A stretch of 61,599 bases of DNA from Natronolimnohabitans sp. A-GB9 (GTDB taxonomy: Archaea; Halobacteriota; Halobacteria; Halobacteriales; Natrialbaceae): NCBI RefSeq assembly GCF_030848565.1, contig NZ_JAVDDV010000019.1:1-61599 (forward strand). The letters run 5' to 3'. This document shows positions 8,334 through 15,928 of this stretch, piece after piece. The notes under the pieces were generated by a model, which made no database searches, had not been told where the DNA came from, and saw only the letters and a program-made list of their open reading frames with translations. How positions within the stretch are numbered: the stretch's first letter is position 1; each line of letters begins with the position of its first letter. Position numbers and translations under genes: made by a program.

Positions 8334-9081
8334 ATGTTCACCGCGACGCTTCACTGTACACAGCACCGGGAGTGTATCCTCCGGCGGCTCACGGCGGATC
8401 TCGACGCGCCGGTCCCGATCGAGATCGAGGAGATCCAGAACGGGTTCGTGACCTTCGTGCTCCGTGCCGGTCCCCACGCTGATTCCTTCCAGTCGACACT
8501 CGAGGAGGCAACACACGTCGAACACGTCGACCGGCTCGACGACGAGAACCTGCTTGTGACCAAACCGTCGTGTGATGCCTACTCGGCGATCTACCAGAAT
8601 CACGGGATGCTCCGGCGATCGAATACGGTCTCGGGCCGACAGCGGGAGTACAACGTCCTCGTCTTCCGCCGTGAGGATCTCAAGGACATCATCGACGACT
8701 TAGCGGAGTTCGGAACGGTGACACTCGGGAGCCCGAGAAGTTCGGCGCCGAAACCGACTCACAACTGACCGAGCGACAGCGCGAAGTCGTCAGCGACGCG
8801 CTTGCACGTGGCTACTACGACTGGCCACGGGAGATCACGAACGAGAGACTCGCCGAGGAGTTGGGGATCAGTCGTGCGACGCTTCATACGGTCTCCTGTA
8901 GTCAATTACCACCGATCGCCAGGACAGGGTCGGCGACCGGCGGTACATAGTTACAGCAGTCCGTATCAGGAACACCCGAAAGGCCGAACGGAGACTGTTG
9001 TCGTCGGCGCTTTCGGACGGCCACAGACGAACCGGGAGAGGTCGGTTCGTGCGTATCGACCGCGAGGGAGGAAACGGGTGA
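8334..9081 (+). pseudogene. HTH_10 (bacterio-opsin-activator type) regulator, broken
   Basis: The first part (from MFTATLHCTQHREC) reads as an N-terminal sensor domain like that of the intact regulator at 9300. After TVTLG, near 8725, the frame shifts. The next frame reads REPEKFGAETDSQLTERQRE, then SDALARGYYDWPREIT and LAEELGISRATLH, a clear HTH_10 helix-turn-helix. At ATLH a family B repeat (8886-8966) is inserted. The motif resumes beyond it as RNTRKAERRLLSSAL and stops near 9081. The gene therefore carries at least two lesions. The intact ancestor was divergent to hyuA and probably controlled that operon. Sequencing error could explain the frameshift but not the insertion. Confidence 0.8.
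8886..8966. repeat. Family B palindromic repeat, copy 2 (81 bp), inside a gene
   Basis: The same 81-bp element as at 1031 and 13986 (ATACGGTCTCCTGTAGTC to CAGCAGTCCGTAT). It interrupts the helix-turn-helix of the regulator pseudogene. TCA occurs at both junctions (8884-8886 and 8966-8968), a possible short target duplication. Confidence 0.85.
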
Positions 9082-9108
9082 ATACTACAAGACAGGTCAC
9101 ACCGGAGC

Positions 9109-9130
9109 TGACGGATAGCGGTCCGTATCA
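9109..9130. repeat. 22-bp repeat E, copy 1
   Basis: A 22-bp string containing GGATAGCGGTCCGTATC, itself nearly palindromic, occurs identically at 40988-41009. It resembles an end of the family B element (GTCCGTAT). Confidence 0.6.
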
Positions 9131-9299
9131 GGTCCGAGAGTTTCTCGTGGGGGCCGGCGACGGACCGGCCATCCATGCGTACCGAGACGACGTCGTCGAG
9201 TTGTACGAGGACCAGACGAAGTGTGGTATATAATTACAACAAAGGTATCAACAATCGTGACCAATGCTATTTGTATCTCGAAGCGAGAACTCGCGTAGT

Positions 9300-9998
9300 A
9301 TGCTAACAGCGGAGTTACGGGTCAAATACGAGGGGGACTGGACGGCCGAGCTCGCGAAGTACGACGCCTTCGGAGAGTTCCTGGCGTCGACGTTTCGAAA
9401 CCGAGAGTATATCGGAATTATCGCCCTCGAGACGTCCGATCTCGACGCCTCGATCGAGGTGATCCGCGATCACCAGATGACCGAGACGGTCGACGTGGTC
9501 GAACGCTACTCGCCGGAACCGGGCGATCGAATGGCTGCGACGCTGTTCATCCGAGGCCAGCTAACCGAGTTCACGCCGCTCCAGACGCTGATGTACGAGG
9601 GGTATCTCCCGATCGGCCCGACGACGCTCGAGGACGGCCGGGAGTGTTTCGATCTGCTCCTCTCTGATCGCGAGGAACTCTCGAAAGCCGTCGAAATGCT
9701 CAGGGATTTCGGTACCGTTCAGGTCGAGCGGATCTCACAGGATTTCAGTCGACAGGTGCTCCCGAGCGCTGCGGGATGGCAAGAGCTACTCTCGTCGTTT
9801 CCGCCGCGCCAGCGCCAGATACTCAAGGTCGCGTACGAACGTGGCTACTACGAGATTCCCAGAGAGACGACTCTCGAAGAGATCGCAGACGAGATCGGGA
9901 TTACGAAAACGACGGCGTCGAACCACTTGCGAAAGGCCGAGCGTCGCGTCATCGAGTTCCTCGTGACCTACCTCAATCTCGCCGCAACCGATACCTAA
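9300..9998 (+). CDS. HTH_10 (Bat-type) transcriptional regulator
   Basis: A protein of about 232 aa. Residues about 1-155 are an N-terminal sensor-like region of the kind that accompanies haloarchaeal HTH_10 domains. The C-terminus carries the HTH_10 domain: WQELLSSFPPRQRQILKVA, then GYYEIPRETTLEEIADEIG, ITKTTASNHLRKAERR. I chose MLTAELRVKYEG at 9300 rather than the upstream in-frame ATG at 9264. Its start matches the neighbouring broken homologue (MFTATLHC), and the extra residues look non-native. It is probably a paralogue of the pseudogene at 8334 and may have taken over its role. Ligand and targets are unknown. Confidence 0.9.
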   Translation: MLTAELRVKYEGDWTAELAKYDAFGEFLASTFRNREYIGIIALETSDLDASIEVIRDHQMTETVDVVERYSPEPGDRMAATLFIRGQLTEFTPLQTLMYEGYLPIGPTTLEDGRECFDLLLSDREELSKAVEMLRDFGTVQVERISQDFSRQVLPSAAGWQELLSSFPPRQRQILKVAYERGYYEIPRETTLEEIADEIGITKTTASNHLRKAERRVIEFLVTYLNLAATDT

Positions 9999-10244
9999 TC
10001 GGATTCGCGTGCCGGCACCGCCTCGGCGACCGATCCGGACTGTCCGTCCGGATACGTCGACCCCGATGCAGACCTCCGTTCGCGGCTCGAGCGTATATAC
10101 CACGCCAACAGTTGGTGTCAGATTTTACGGGCTCACCAGTCACCTACCGTAGACGATGGAACAGGGTATCTCGTGTTCCGGCGACGGAGTGTCAGTCGAC
10201 GTATTCACACTGTCTGCAGCAAGACACGACGGGGGCCGATAACG

Positions 10245-11363
10245 ATGCGGGAGTTCGTTCCCCCGCCACGAACGTACACGGGACCGGGATCGATAACGGC
10301 GCTGGCGGACAGTATCGAGGGAGAAAACGTCCACGTTATAACTGACGACGGGATCGTCGAAGCGGGAGTGCTCGACGACGTCCTCGATCATCTCCCCGTC
10401 GAGCCGACGGTCCACACCGATGTGTCCGCCAATCCGACCCGAGAGACCGTACTGGAGCTGGCAACACGGGTTTCGGACGCCGATTACGTCGTCGGGGTCG
10501 GCGGCGGAAGTGCGATGGACGCCACTAAAGCCGCGTGTACGCTCCCCGCGTTCCCCGACGACGTCGCACGTACCCTCGAGGTATCACCGGAGACACGCGT
10601 TACGAAGTCGGACCGTGCGACGCCGTTCGTTCTCGTTCCCACTACCGCAGGTACCGGAACGGAGACCGGCTACTGGGCGGTCATCTCCGATCACGATCGC
10701 GGCGAGAAGCGCAGTATCGGCCATCCATCGATGCTGGCGGACGTGGCGGTGCTCGATCCAGAATGTACGGAATCACTGCCACCGAAAGTGACGGCTGCGA
10801 CCGGGTTCGACGTCGTCACACACGCAGTCGAATCACTCGTCGCCAACGGGGCGTCGACGATAACGATTCCGTACAGTCGTCGCGCGTACGCACTCGCGAC
10901 GGCGTCACTTCGGACGGCCGTACTCGAGGGGGACGATCTGGCCGCCCGGACGCGGATGCTCGAGGCCAGCTATCTGGCCGGCGTCGCGATGAACAACGCG
11001 GGCCTCGGCGCCGTTCACGCGATCAGCCACGCGATCGGGGGCGAATACGATCTCCCACACGGTCACGTAAACGCCGTCCTTCTCCCCACCGTCGTCCGGG
11101 AAAACGGAAACCGATCGGCGCGGGTCCGTGAGCAGTTCGCGTCGATCGTCGAGTCGACAGGCCCCGCTCACGAGTTGCTGGCCGATCAGTTGAGACGGCT
11201 ACGACGTGACGTAGGGCTAGACGAACTACCGGCCGAAACACCTGCTGAGTGGGCGTGGGACGACATTTCCTCGTTCGCTGTCGACAACATCAATATGCAA
11301 ACGAACCCGATCCAATACACCGAGTCCGAGATCACGGATCTCTGTCGAGACGTGTTCGAGTAA
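10245..11363 (+). CDS. Iron-containing alcohol dehydrogenase family protein
   Basis: A 372-aa group III (iron-type) dehydrogenase. The nucleotide-binding region carries VVGVGGGSAMDATKA near residues 83-97 and the LVPTTAGTGTETG segment. Metal ligands are seen in TGFDVVTHAVES (Asp, His), AVHAISHAIGG (His) and LPHGHVNAVLLP (His). The start MREFVPPPRTYTGPG at 10245 gives the usual N-terminus (strand plus GPG turn). Upstream in-frame codons from 10173 translate to arginine-rich non-native sequence. Family members reduce aldehydes, butanol/lactaldehyde, glycerol or maleylacetate. Substrate cannot be assigned. It stands alone, with an IS1341 derivative immediately after it. Confidence 0.88.
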   Translation: MREFVPPPRTYTGPGSITALADSIEGENVHVITDDGIVEAGVLDDVLDHLPVEPTVHTDVSANPTRETVLELATRVSDADYVVGVGGGSAMDATKAACTLPAFPDDVARTLEVSPETRVTKSDRATPFVLVPTTAGTGTETGYWAVISDHDRGEKRSIGHPSMLADVAVLDPECTESLPPKVTAATGFDVVTHAVESLVANGASTITIPYSRRAYALATASLRTAVLEGDDLAARTRMLEASYLAGVAMNNAGLGAVHAISHAIGGEYDLPHGHVNAVLLPTVVRENGNRSARVREQFASIVESTGPAHELLADQLRRLRRDVGLDELPAETPAEWAWDDISSFAVDNINMQTNPIQYTESEITDLCRDVFE

Positions 11364-11390
11364 CTCGAAGATCGGTCGAACGAAACGGGA

Positions 11391-11700
11391 TCAACTGCCA
11401 CGGGCGCGGTGGCCCGTGGCTTGTCAGTGGACTTGCCGCGTCGTACCCGAAGGACTTTCGGGCGTTCACGGGTCGGCATCCCTGACTTCGGGGCCGGTTG
11501 ACTGCGGCCCGTGGCCGACGACAACTGTGGGCCGCCGACCACTACCAGATTAGTGGGATGCCATCCACTGAAAGACTGGTGTGGTGCAGCGAGTGTCGGC
11601 TTCCTCCCCGCCTACGGTGTTGACGCAAATCGAAGATTTGCGAAAGCCGAAAACCGCGGGTTTTCGGAAGGGCGGGAAATCCGCCTTGGTTTTCTTTTGG
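11391..11700 (-). mobile_element. Internally deleted IS1341/IS605-type element (310 bp)
   Basis: Read on the minus strand, the left end CAAAAGAAAACCAAGGCGG matches the left end of the full element at 37.7 kb. The right end (CACTGACAAGCC, then GCCACCGCGCCCG and GGCAGTTGA) matches the sequence after its tnpB. A translated remnant GRSQPAPKSGMPT aligns with the tnpB C-terminus GDSQLALKSGTVT. Most of tnpB is missing. Inside are two perfect hairpins, CGCAAATC-GAA-GATTTGCG (11624-11642) and CCGAAAACC-GCG-GGTTTTCGG (11647-11667). It is non-autonomous and may keep the part that encodes the right-end guide RNA. Confidence 0.8.
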
Positions 11701-11928
11701 ATCGCCGTGATGAGTTGTATTGTTCAAAAATAGTTACTGTATCGTTACTTTTTCCGAGGGTATTTAGTGTCTGCACTATGTTCTACAGTATCACTATACT
11801 AGTTCACCCACGATTTATCATGTGATGTTTGCGTATCCACGGCACGAACACTGGGATGGAGACGTCGGCACGGACGTTCGCTCTCGAGTACGGCAGCGTG
11901 TTCGAGTGGATCTGGGTGGGTTCAACGT

Positions 11929-13563
11929 ATGAACGATCGACTACGGACGCAACTTCGGCAGTTTCGGGACGAAACCGATACGCTCATTTTCGGGCTTTCG
12001 GTAGCAGTAACGTCGCTGTTGATCGGGGTTTTCTGGCTGTTTCCCGACGGAGCGACCGCCGGACTGAATTACGCAAACGAGTACGTGATTCAGAACCTCG
12101 GCTGGGTCTACATGGTCGTCGTTTTCTCCGCAGTCGTGTTCGTTCTCTTCTTGCTGTTTAGCCCCTGGGGTCGAATCAAGCTGGGGACCGAGGAGACGGA
12201 GCCGGAATTTTCGTTCGTCCAGTTGTTTGCGATGATGTTCTCCGCAGGGATGGCCGTCGGATTGGTGTTCTGGGGGCCAACGGAGGCCCTCGTTCACTAC
12301 GATACGGGGCCGTCGCTGTTTAGTACGGAGTCGGGAACGAGCGAAATCATGCCCCAGGCAGTCCAGTATACGTTCTTCCACCAGGGAATCTCACCCTGGG
12401 CGACGTATCTGGTCTTTGGCATCGCGATTGGGTACTTCTCCCACCGGCTCGGGTATCCGACCCGACCCGCGACGATGCTGGCGCCGCTTTTCGGAACCGA
12501 CGCCCTAGATAGTCTCTGGGCAAAGCTCGTCGACGTCGCGGTCGTCGTCATCTCCGTCGGTGGAATTACGGTGTCGCTTGGATTCGGTGTGGTCCAGTTC
12601 CTCGCGGGGGCGGATTACGCCTTCGGGGTCGGTACGGGGAACCTCGAGACGGTACTGTTTACGCTCGGGTTGACGGTCGTCATTACGCTGATCGCAGCGC
12701 TTCCCATCAGCGCAGGGATCCAGCGGGTGTCCGACTTCAACGTCGTTCTCTTCTGCCTGCTGCTTGCGGCTGCACTCGTCGTCGCACCGCTTTCGTTCGT
12801 CTTCGGCCTGGGATCGGAGGCGTTCGCCGGCTACATCTCTGATTTCTTCGCGATGAGTTTCCACACCAACTTCGCCGACGATAGCGCCTGGGTCGGTGGC
12901 TGGACCATGTTCTTCTGGGCCTGGTGGCTCGCCTTCGCCCCCATGATCGGGATCTTCATCGCCCGCATCTCGAAGGGCCGAACGATCCGAGAGGTCATCC
13001 TCGTCGGCACTGTTGGCCCGATCTCGGCGGCCTTCCCGTGGTTCGCGACGCTCGGTGGCTCCGCACTGTGGATCGAGTCGACCGGGCAGGCGGAGTTGAC
13101 TGCGATCTACAACGAACACGGCGTGGAAGCGGTCGGCTTCGCCCTGTTCGAACAACTCGTTCCGTTCAGTGAACTCTTCTCTTTGCTTTTCCTCCTGCTC
13201 GTGTTGACCTTCCTCGTCACGACCGTCGACTCGTCGATCGTGAGTGTCGCGATTCAGACGGTCGAAGGCGACCACGACCAGCATCCGGGTACTCTCAACC
13301 GGATCATCTGGGGAGTCCTCGTCGGTGGGCTCACCAGCCTGCTGATCGTCCTGAACGGACTCGACGCACTCGAGTCGTTCGTCGTCATCGTCGGCTTCCC
13401 GATCGCGATCATGACCGTCGCAACGATGGCCGGGCTGGCACTGGCTTTGGAACGACGGTACTCGCTTCTTTCCACGCCGGGCGAGACGGACACACCCGTA
13501 GTCGAGACGACGTCGGACTCGACGGAGACGAGGAGTGGGGCGGCATCGAGCGCAGAAGACTGA
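11929..13563 (+). CDS. BCCT family (betaine/choline/carnitine) transporter
   Basis: A 544-aa integral membrane protein with about 12 hydrophobic segments. Family signatures include FAMMFSAGMAVGLVFWGPTE near residues 103-122 and the tryptophan-rich GWTMFFWAWWLAFAPMIGIF with ARISKGRTIREVI after it. BCCT carriers bring in quaternary-ammonium compounds (betaine, choline, carnitine) driven by Na+ or H+, for osmoprotection or as nutrients. The glycine-rich FSAGMAVGLVFWG stretch fits a Na+-type or uniport member. The C-terminal tail after the last helix is acidic and Ser/Thr-rich. Substrate is unassigned. It stands alone, flanked by repeats on both sides. Confidence 0.92.
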   Translation: MNDRLRTQLRQFRDETDTLIFGLSVAVTSLLIGVFWLFPDGATAGLNYANEYVIQNLGWVYMVVVFSAVVFVLFLLFSPWGRIKLGTEETEPEFSFVQLFAMMFSAGMAVGLVFWGPTEALVHYDTGPSLFSTESGTSEIMPQAVQYTFFHQGISPWATYLVFGIAIGYFSHRLGYPTRPATMLAPLFGTDALDSLWAKLVDVAVVVISVGGITVSLGFGVVQFLAGADYAFGVGTGNLETVLFTLGLTVVITLIAALPISAGIQRVSDFNVVLFCLLLAAALVVAPLSFVFGLGSEAFAGYISDFFAMSFHTNFADDSAWVGGWTMFFWAWWLAFAPMIGIFIARISKGRTIREVILVGTVGPISAAFPWFATLGGSALWIESTGQAELTAIYNEHGVEAVGFALFEQLVPFSELFSLLFLLLVLTFLVTTVDSSIVSVAIQTVEGDHDQHPGTLNRIIWGVLVGGLTSLLIVLNGLDALESFVVIVGFPIAIMTVATMAGLALALERRYSLLSTPGETDTPVVETTSDSTETRSGAASSAED

Positions 13564-13716
13564 TCACCTTCCGCGTCCGTAACTCGGCGACTCCGCTTCG
13601 TGCTGAACGTGGGATTTCCTCGAGCGATGCGAAAGCGCCGACGGCCTCGCGGACCGACTGGAATCGCGAGCGGAGCTCTCGAGTAGTTCGATGCCAGCGG
13701 CCTTCGAACGACAGTG

Positions 13717-13826
13717 ATACTGCCGGACAGCAGTCAGTAAAACGTCGGTCGCGAACTCGCGGCCGTCACCCGTTGGGACGGCCGCAGTAGCGCGACCGAT
13801 CGGTGAATAGTTCTGTCCGGCAGTAT
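13717..13826. repeat. Family A palindromic repeat, copy 2 (110 bp)
   Basis: Starts ATACTGCCGGACAGCAGTC and ends CTGTCCGGCAGTAT, with the same inner palindrome around GGTCGCGAACTCGCGGCCG. It lies between the BCCT gene and the minus-strand hydrolase operon. Confidence 0.85.
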
Positions 13827-13985
13827 GAGTCGGTTCGCTACTCCCGAAGACGTCCACTCGAGCGTACGGGAGTCCGGTCGTGGGCCTGGCCAGGGCGTCG
13901 GATCGCGGAGAGTGACGGATACACGAGTCCCGTGTCTTACGGAACGTATCGGCAGTCCGATTCTCGGAGAAGGGACAGACGAGTC

Positions 13986-14066
13986 AGACGGTCTACTGTA
14001 GTCAATTACCACCGATCGCCGACCCCGTCCTGGCGATCGGTGGGAACTAGTTACAGCAGTCCGTAT
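13986..14066. repeat. Family B palindromic repeat, copy 3 (81 bp)
   Basis: Nearly identical to the copy at 1031-1111, including GTAGTCAATTACC and GTTACAGCAGTCCGTAT ends. The rest of 13564-14156 shows no gene. Confidence 0.85.
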
Positions 14067-14127
14067 CAGACGACGATCTGTGTTACCGGCGACGGCTCCC
14101 GCTCGAGTCCGGTTTTCGTCCGGCAAC

Positions 14128-14157
14128 CAGTGTGCGAATCGTGTTATCCGACGGTAT
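14128..14157. repeat. Partial family C-like end
   Basis: GCGAATCGTGTTATCCGACG followed by GTAT resembles the right end of family C (GTTGTCCGGTAGTAT). It touches the stop codon of the following minus-strand gene. Confidence 0.4.
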
Positions 14158-14972
14158 CAGTCGTCGGCGGTCACGGGCTCTTCGAAGGACTGCTTCTCGA
14201 CGTCGAGATCGTAGAAGTCGACGGCAGTTCCGCCGAGAATCTTCGCTTTCTGTTCCTCGCTGGCGCCGATACAGTCGACCTTGGTGAGCGCAACGGGGAT
14301 GTTCGAGGAGTGTTCGGCGGCCATCATGATGCGATCGGCACCGACGGACTCCATCGCGCGTTTGAGGTACATGTTCAGGACGAGCGTGGTGTCGAGGTAG
14401 ATATTGTCGTACCGCTCGGCCATGAAGATCGCCTCCTGAGCGAGCGTGTACGCGCCGCCCATGTGAGCGAAGACGATGTCGAGGTCGGGGTAGTCCTCGG
14501 CGACGGGCATGTACATTCCGGGAACCGAGAACGGCATGCCGTGTGGGCCAGTGTGGACCATCACGGGAACGTCGTTCTCGACACAGGCGTCGAAGACGTC
14601 GTAAGCGATGTCCGTCGTCGGGTCGACACCCCACGCGAGCGTGTGGAGTTTGACGTACTTGAAGTCGAGTTCCTGCACACAGCGGGTGATCTCGTCGTGG
14701 ACGAACTCCGTCCCCAGGTGAGGGTTGACCGCTGCGGTACCGAAGATACGTCCCTCGTACTCCTGGGAGGCCTCGTAGATCTGGTCGTGGGTCTCGGTCA
14801 CCGACTTGTCGTTGTCGCCACCGAGGGGCTGGAGGATCGTCGCGTCGACGCCGTGTTCGTCCATCGCGTCGATGACGTTTTCGACGGTTTCGTTCCACTC
14901 GAACGTACGGTCTTTCTCTTCGTTCTCGTTTCCGATGTGGTGGTGCGCGTTGACGACTGGTGTGTCGCTCAT
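14157..14972 (-). CDS. Amidohydrolase family (amidohydrolase-2) protein
   Basis: A 271-aa TIM-barrel metal-dependent hydrolase. The N-terminal metal motif is NAHHHIG at residues 8-14. Later barrel segments include FKYVKLHTLAWGVDPT, a VMVHTGPHGMP strand with a metal-type His, DIVFAHMGGAYTLAQEA and DNIYLDTTLVLNMY. This pattern fits the amidohydrolase-2 group (ACMSD-like decarboxylases and lactonases). It ends the same-strand run that includes the DUF6282-like hydrolase and the flavin/Fe-S dehydrogenase, though a 98-nt gap separates it from the neighbour. The substrate is unknown. Confidence 0.85.
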   Translation of the reverse strand: MSDTPVVNAHHHIGNENEEKDRTFEWNETVENVIDAMDEHGVDATILQPLGGDNDKSVTETHDQIYEASQEYEGRIFGTAAVNPHLGTEFVHDEITRCVQELDFKYVKLHTLAWGVDPTTDIAYDVFDACVENDVPVMVHTGPHGMPFSVPGMYMPVAEDYPDLDIVFAHMGGAYTLAQEAIFMAERYDNIYLDTTLVLNMYLKRAMESVGADRIMMAAEHSSNIPVALTKVDCIGASEEQKAKILGGTAVDFYDLDVEKQSFEEPVTADD

Positions 14973-15070
14973 TACAGTACATGCTTGAGAGAAGAAGGCT
15001 ATCAGCGTTCACTGAGACTCGTGATACGGTTTAAGTACGGGCGGTTGTCGGGGCCGACAGCTCGAGCGAG

Positions 15071-15928
15071 TCAGGACTCGAGCAGCGAAGCCGGTGTCGC
15101 GGTGAGTGACTGTGTGACGGACTCGACGGACGCACCCGCGTCGACGACTGCCTGCGCGTAGTCGCCGAGTCCGGGGACCGCAGGGTTGCCGGCCTGTCCG
15201 TAATCGGTCGCAAGCACACAGTGGTCCGGCCCCAGTCGCTCGAGGGCGTCGGCGACGTCGGCGGCCGTATGTCCAGGGGTGCTCTCGATCGCGTACGCAC
15301 AGTACTCCATGATCGCACCGCGCTCGGCGAGTGCCGCTTGCGTGTCGATCGAGAGATCGGTCACGCGGAAAAAGGGGTGGTTGATGAGACACGTGGCACC
15401 CGCGCTGGCCGACGCGTCGACGACCGCCTCGATCTCGGCCGGCGAGACGTGGCCCGTCGCGATCACCGCGTCGTGCTCCGCGACGAGTTCGATGATTCGT
15501 CGCGTGGGAGGAGTCACTTCGCCGTCTTCGGCCACGATCAGGTCCTCTTCGGCCGTCGGGACCCGCTGGCCGACGAACGTCGATTCACCGGCTGCCCTCG
15601 CCCGTGACGCGTGGTTTCGCGCCCACGTCGTCGGGAGCCAGACGATCGCAGCGCCCAGTTCGAGGGCCGTCTCGACGGCCTCGAGGTTGAGCCCGCCGAC
15701 GCTCCCATTGAGCGTGATGCCACCGTAGAGCACACGTTCGCCCACCGCGTCGTTGACGGCGTCGACCCGGCCGACAGTCGGGACGACGTGACTCTTGACC
15801 ACCACGCCCGCCATCCCGGCCTCTAAGGCGTCGCGCGCGAGGGCGGCGTCGGCCTGTTCGCGGTCGACCATCGCCGGCGCCGTGTGAACGTGGCAGTCGA
15901 TCGCCCCCTCGAGCCAGTCGCGAGTCAT
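15071..15928 (-). CDS. DUF6282-like amidohydrolase-fold protein
   Basis: A 285-aa protein with amidohydrolase-type motifs: DCHVHTAP at residues 11-18, GVVVKSHVVPTVGR, the ITLNGSVGGLN segment, ATGHVSPAEI, CLINHPFF and the late VLATDYGQ aspartate motif. It resembles a DUF6282-like group of TIM-barrel metal hydrolases whose reactions are mostly unknown. The start codon overlaps the stop of the upstream 960-aa dehydrogenase by 4 nt (ATGA), so the two are translationally coupled and probably act in one pathway: oxidation of a hydroxyacid followed or preceded by hydrolysis. Confidence 0.8.
   Translation of the reverse strand: MTRDWLEGAIDCHVHTAPAMVDREQADAALARDALEAGMAGVVVKSHVVPTVGRVDAVNDAVGERVLYGGITLNGSVGGLNLEAVETALELGAAIVWLPTTWARNHASRARAAGESTFVGQRVPTAEEDLIVAEDGEVTPPTRRIIELVAEHDAVIATGHVSPAEIEAVVDASASAGATCLINHPFFRVTDLSIDTQAALAERGAIMEYCAYAIESTPGHTAADVADALERLGPDHCVLATDYGQAGNPAVPGLGDYAQAVVDAGASVESVTQSLTATPASLLES

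Noticed and set aside
11511-11825. A 104-codon open frame in the deleted IS1341 element
   Set aside because: It runs antisense to the tnpB remnant and through hairpins, so it has no protein support.
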